DNA of 64,000 nt from Rhodanobacteraceae bacterium (GTDB taxonomy: Bacteria; Acidobacteriota; Terriglobia; Terriglobales; Acidobacteriaceae), in contig JANXWZ010000112.1 of assembly GCA_025350865.1 (NCBI GenBank), positions 62,001 through 126,000 of the forward strand, written 5' to 3'. This document shows, piece by piece, positions 62,522 through 64,000 of the stretch. The notes under the pieces were generated by a model. The model saw only the letters and a program-made list of their open reading frames with translations. It did not search any database and was not told the DNA's origin. How positions within the stretch are numbered: the first letter of the stretch is position 1; each line of letters starts with the position of its first letter. The position numbers were made by a program, and so were the translations under genes.

Positions 62522-63664
62522 ATGCTCAGCAGAGTGATGCAGTATGCGGTAGTGGCAGCATGTGTTGTCGGGGTGCAGGGCGCAACTGCCCAGCAGGCGG
62601 CGCAGGACAAAATCGTTCACGTCAATCAGATTCAGGTGATCGGATCGCACAACAGCTATCACGCAGGCTTCGCGCCAAGCGAGCGCAAGTATCTGGAGAT
62701 GAAGAGTCCCAAGACGCTGCGTAGCCTGGACTATCATCACGCACCGCTTGATGATCAGCTCAACTCAGGAATTCGCCAGGTCGAGATTGATATTTTCAAC
62801 GACACCAAGGGCGGTCGCTTCGCGCATCCGGCAATCGTCAAGACCATCGCAGATGCCGGTCTGCCAGCCGACCCCGATTTCGATCCGAACCATGAGATGG
62901 ACAAGCCCGGGTTTAAGGTGCTGCACGTCCAGGATCTCGACGAGCGCGCTACCTGCCATACGTTCGTGATCTGCCTGACCGCCGTCCGCGACTGGTCAAA
63001 GCAGCATCCCAGGCATCTGCCAATCTTCGTCCTGGTGGAGACGAAGGAAGGCAAGCCAAAGGAAATGCCCAACGCGCCGGACGGCGACATTTTCACGCCT
63101 GCAATCTTCGATGCCATGGATGCCGAGATCCGCAGTGTCTTCAAGCCCGGCGAGTACATTACGCCGGATGAAGTTCGCGGCAGCGCGAAGACGCTGAACG
63201 AGGCTATCCTGACCAGGGGTTGGCCGACACTGGCGAAGGCGCGCGGCCGCGTGATTTTTCTGCTCGATCAGCAACATGCCGGACCCGTCTACGCGGAGGG
63301 GCACCCATCGCTCAAGGGAAGGATACTGTTCACCAACGCAATCGCCGGCAATCCGGATGCCGCTTTCATCGAGCAGAACTCAGGTAGCCAGGCCGAGATC
63401 GACGCGCTTGTGAAGCAGGGCTACCTCGTCCGCACTCGCACCGACGAGCCGACCGAGCAGGCGCATGCCAACGATCGCACGATGCTAAACCGCGCCCTTG
63501 CCAGCGGCGCGCAAATGCTGAGCACGGACTATCCCACATCGGAGCCCTCACCGTGGAGCGACTACTCAGTTGGTCTGCCCGGCGGCCTTGTTGCGCGATG
63601 CAATCCGTTGAACAAACCCGCCGGATGCGTAGACAGCCTGCTGGAGCCAAAAGACGGCAAGTAG
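62522..63664 (+). CDS. secreted phosphatidylinositol-specific phospholipase C (PI-PLC C1-like)
   Basis: VIGSHNSYHAGF; DYHHAPLDDQLNSGIRQVEIDI; FKVLHVQDLDERATCHTF. Confidence 0.88.
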   Translation: MLSRVMQYAVVAACVVGVQGATAQQAAQDKIVHVNQIQVIGSHNSYHAGFAPSERKYLEMKSPKTLRSLDYHHAPLDDQLNSGIRQVEIDIFNDTKGGRFAHPAIVKTIADAGLPADPDFDPNHEMDKPGFKVLHVQDLDERATCHTFVICLTAVRDWSKQHPRHLPIFVLVETKEGKPKEMPNAPDGDIFTPAIFDAMDAEIRSVFKPGEYITPDEVRGSAKTLNEAILTRGWPTLAKARGRVIFLLDQQHAGPVYAEGHPSLKGRILFTNAIAGNPDAAFIEQNSGSQAEIDALVKQGYLVRTRTDEPTEQAHANDRTMLNRALASGAQMLSTDYPTSEPSPWSDYSVGLPGGLVARCNPLNKPAGCVDSLLEPKDGK

Positions 63665-63717
63665 CGGTATGCTGGTTGCCGCTGGCGAAACGGTACAAGA
63701 TCGAACCCGAGGTAGGC

Positions 63718-64000
63718 ATGGTTTCCAGAAGAAAACTCCTGATGAACGCGTCGGTCGCGGCGCTGGCCTGTGCAGCACGCGACGCATTCGCTTTGCCTGC
63801 AACATTCGATCCATTTGTCGCGACAGCTCCTAGCCCGATGAGCAGCACGGACTACACCAAGCTGGTGAAGATCGCGATCGGCACTGGCGGGCATGGTCAC
63901 TGCTTCCCGGGTGCGACGGTCCCCTTCGGAGCGGTGCAGCTGAGCCCCGATACCGGCGTCCGCGATTGGGACCATTGCTCCGGCTACCACTACAACGACA
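63718..64000 (+). CDS. GH92-family alpha-mannosidase, N-terminus (truncated by window end)
   Basis: Tat-like SRRKLLMNAS; translated IAIGTGGHGHCFPGATVPFGAVQLSPDTGVRDWDHCSGYHYND. Confidence 0.88.
   Translation, partial: MVSRRKLLMNASVAALACAARDAFALPATFDPFVATAPSPMSSTDYTKLVKIAIGTGGHGHCFPGATVPFGAVQLSPDTGVRDWDHCSGYHYND

Overview
This 64 kb window looks like an Acidobacteriota-type chromosome (Terriglobia-like; inferred from gene content, no taxonomic search run). Left part (0-27 kb): a translationally coupled hopanoid-tailoring operon (hpnA, hpnG and a Zn-alcohol dehydrogenase), recQ with two HRDC domains, tadE/tadG-like genes, an S10 peptidase, a ribBA-like gene whose GTP cyclohydrolase II zinc cysteines are missing, a 1956-aa surface protein with SBBP-type and choice-of-anchor-D-like repeats, secG, a GH51 arabinofuranosidase, a tandem START-like protein and a YDRNG-repeat/glycine-zipper protein. 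Middle (27.3-41.7 kb): a composite integration region. A tyrosine recombinase has its stop codon inside a tRNA-Leu(GAG) 3' fragment. Two direct repeats of a tRNA-Asn(GTT) 3' fragment (46 bp, 1 mismatch) bracket about 13.1 kb of signalling genes: TIR protein, receivers, a LuxR-type regulator, multi-PAS HWE-type kinase, REC-PAS-HisKA_3 protein, hybrid kinase and CheB/CheR-kinase fusion. Right part (42.4-54.3 kb): a planctomycete-type DUF1501/DUF1553/cytochrome c cluster in which one gene is split by an in-frame TAG. At 54.3-64 kb there is an apparent LacI-controlled locus with a RhaT-like permease, an unlisted 34-aa membrane microprotein, inositol oxygenase, a TonB-dependent receptor, a PI-PLC and a GH92 alpha-mannosidase start. 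Four near-identical copies of a GTTAGCGGTTAC operator lie next to sigma70-like promoters there. I judge this a candidate inositol-glycolipid utilisation system. A decayed HGSNAT/DUF5009-like pseudogene lies at 54.3-54.6 kb.
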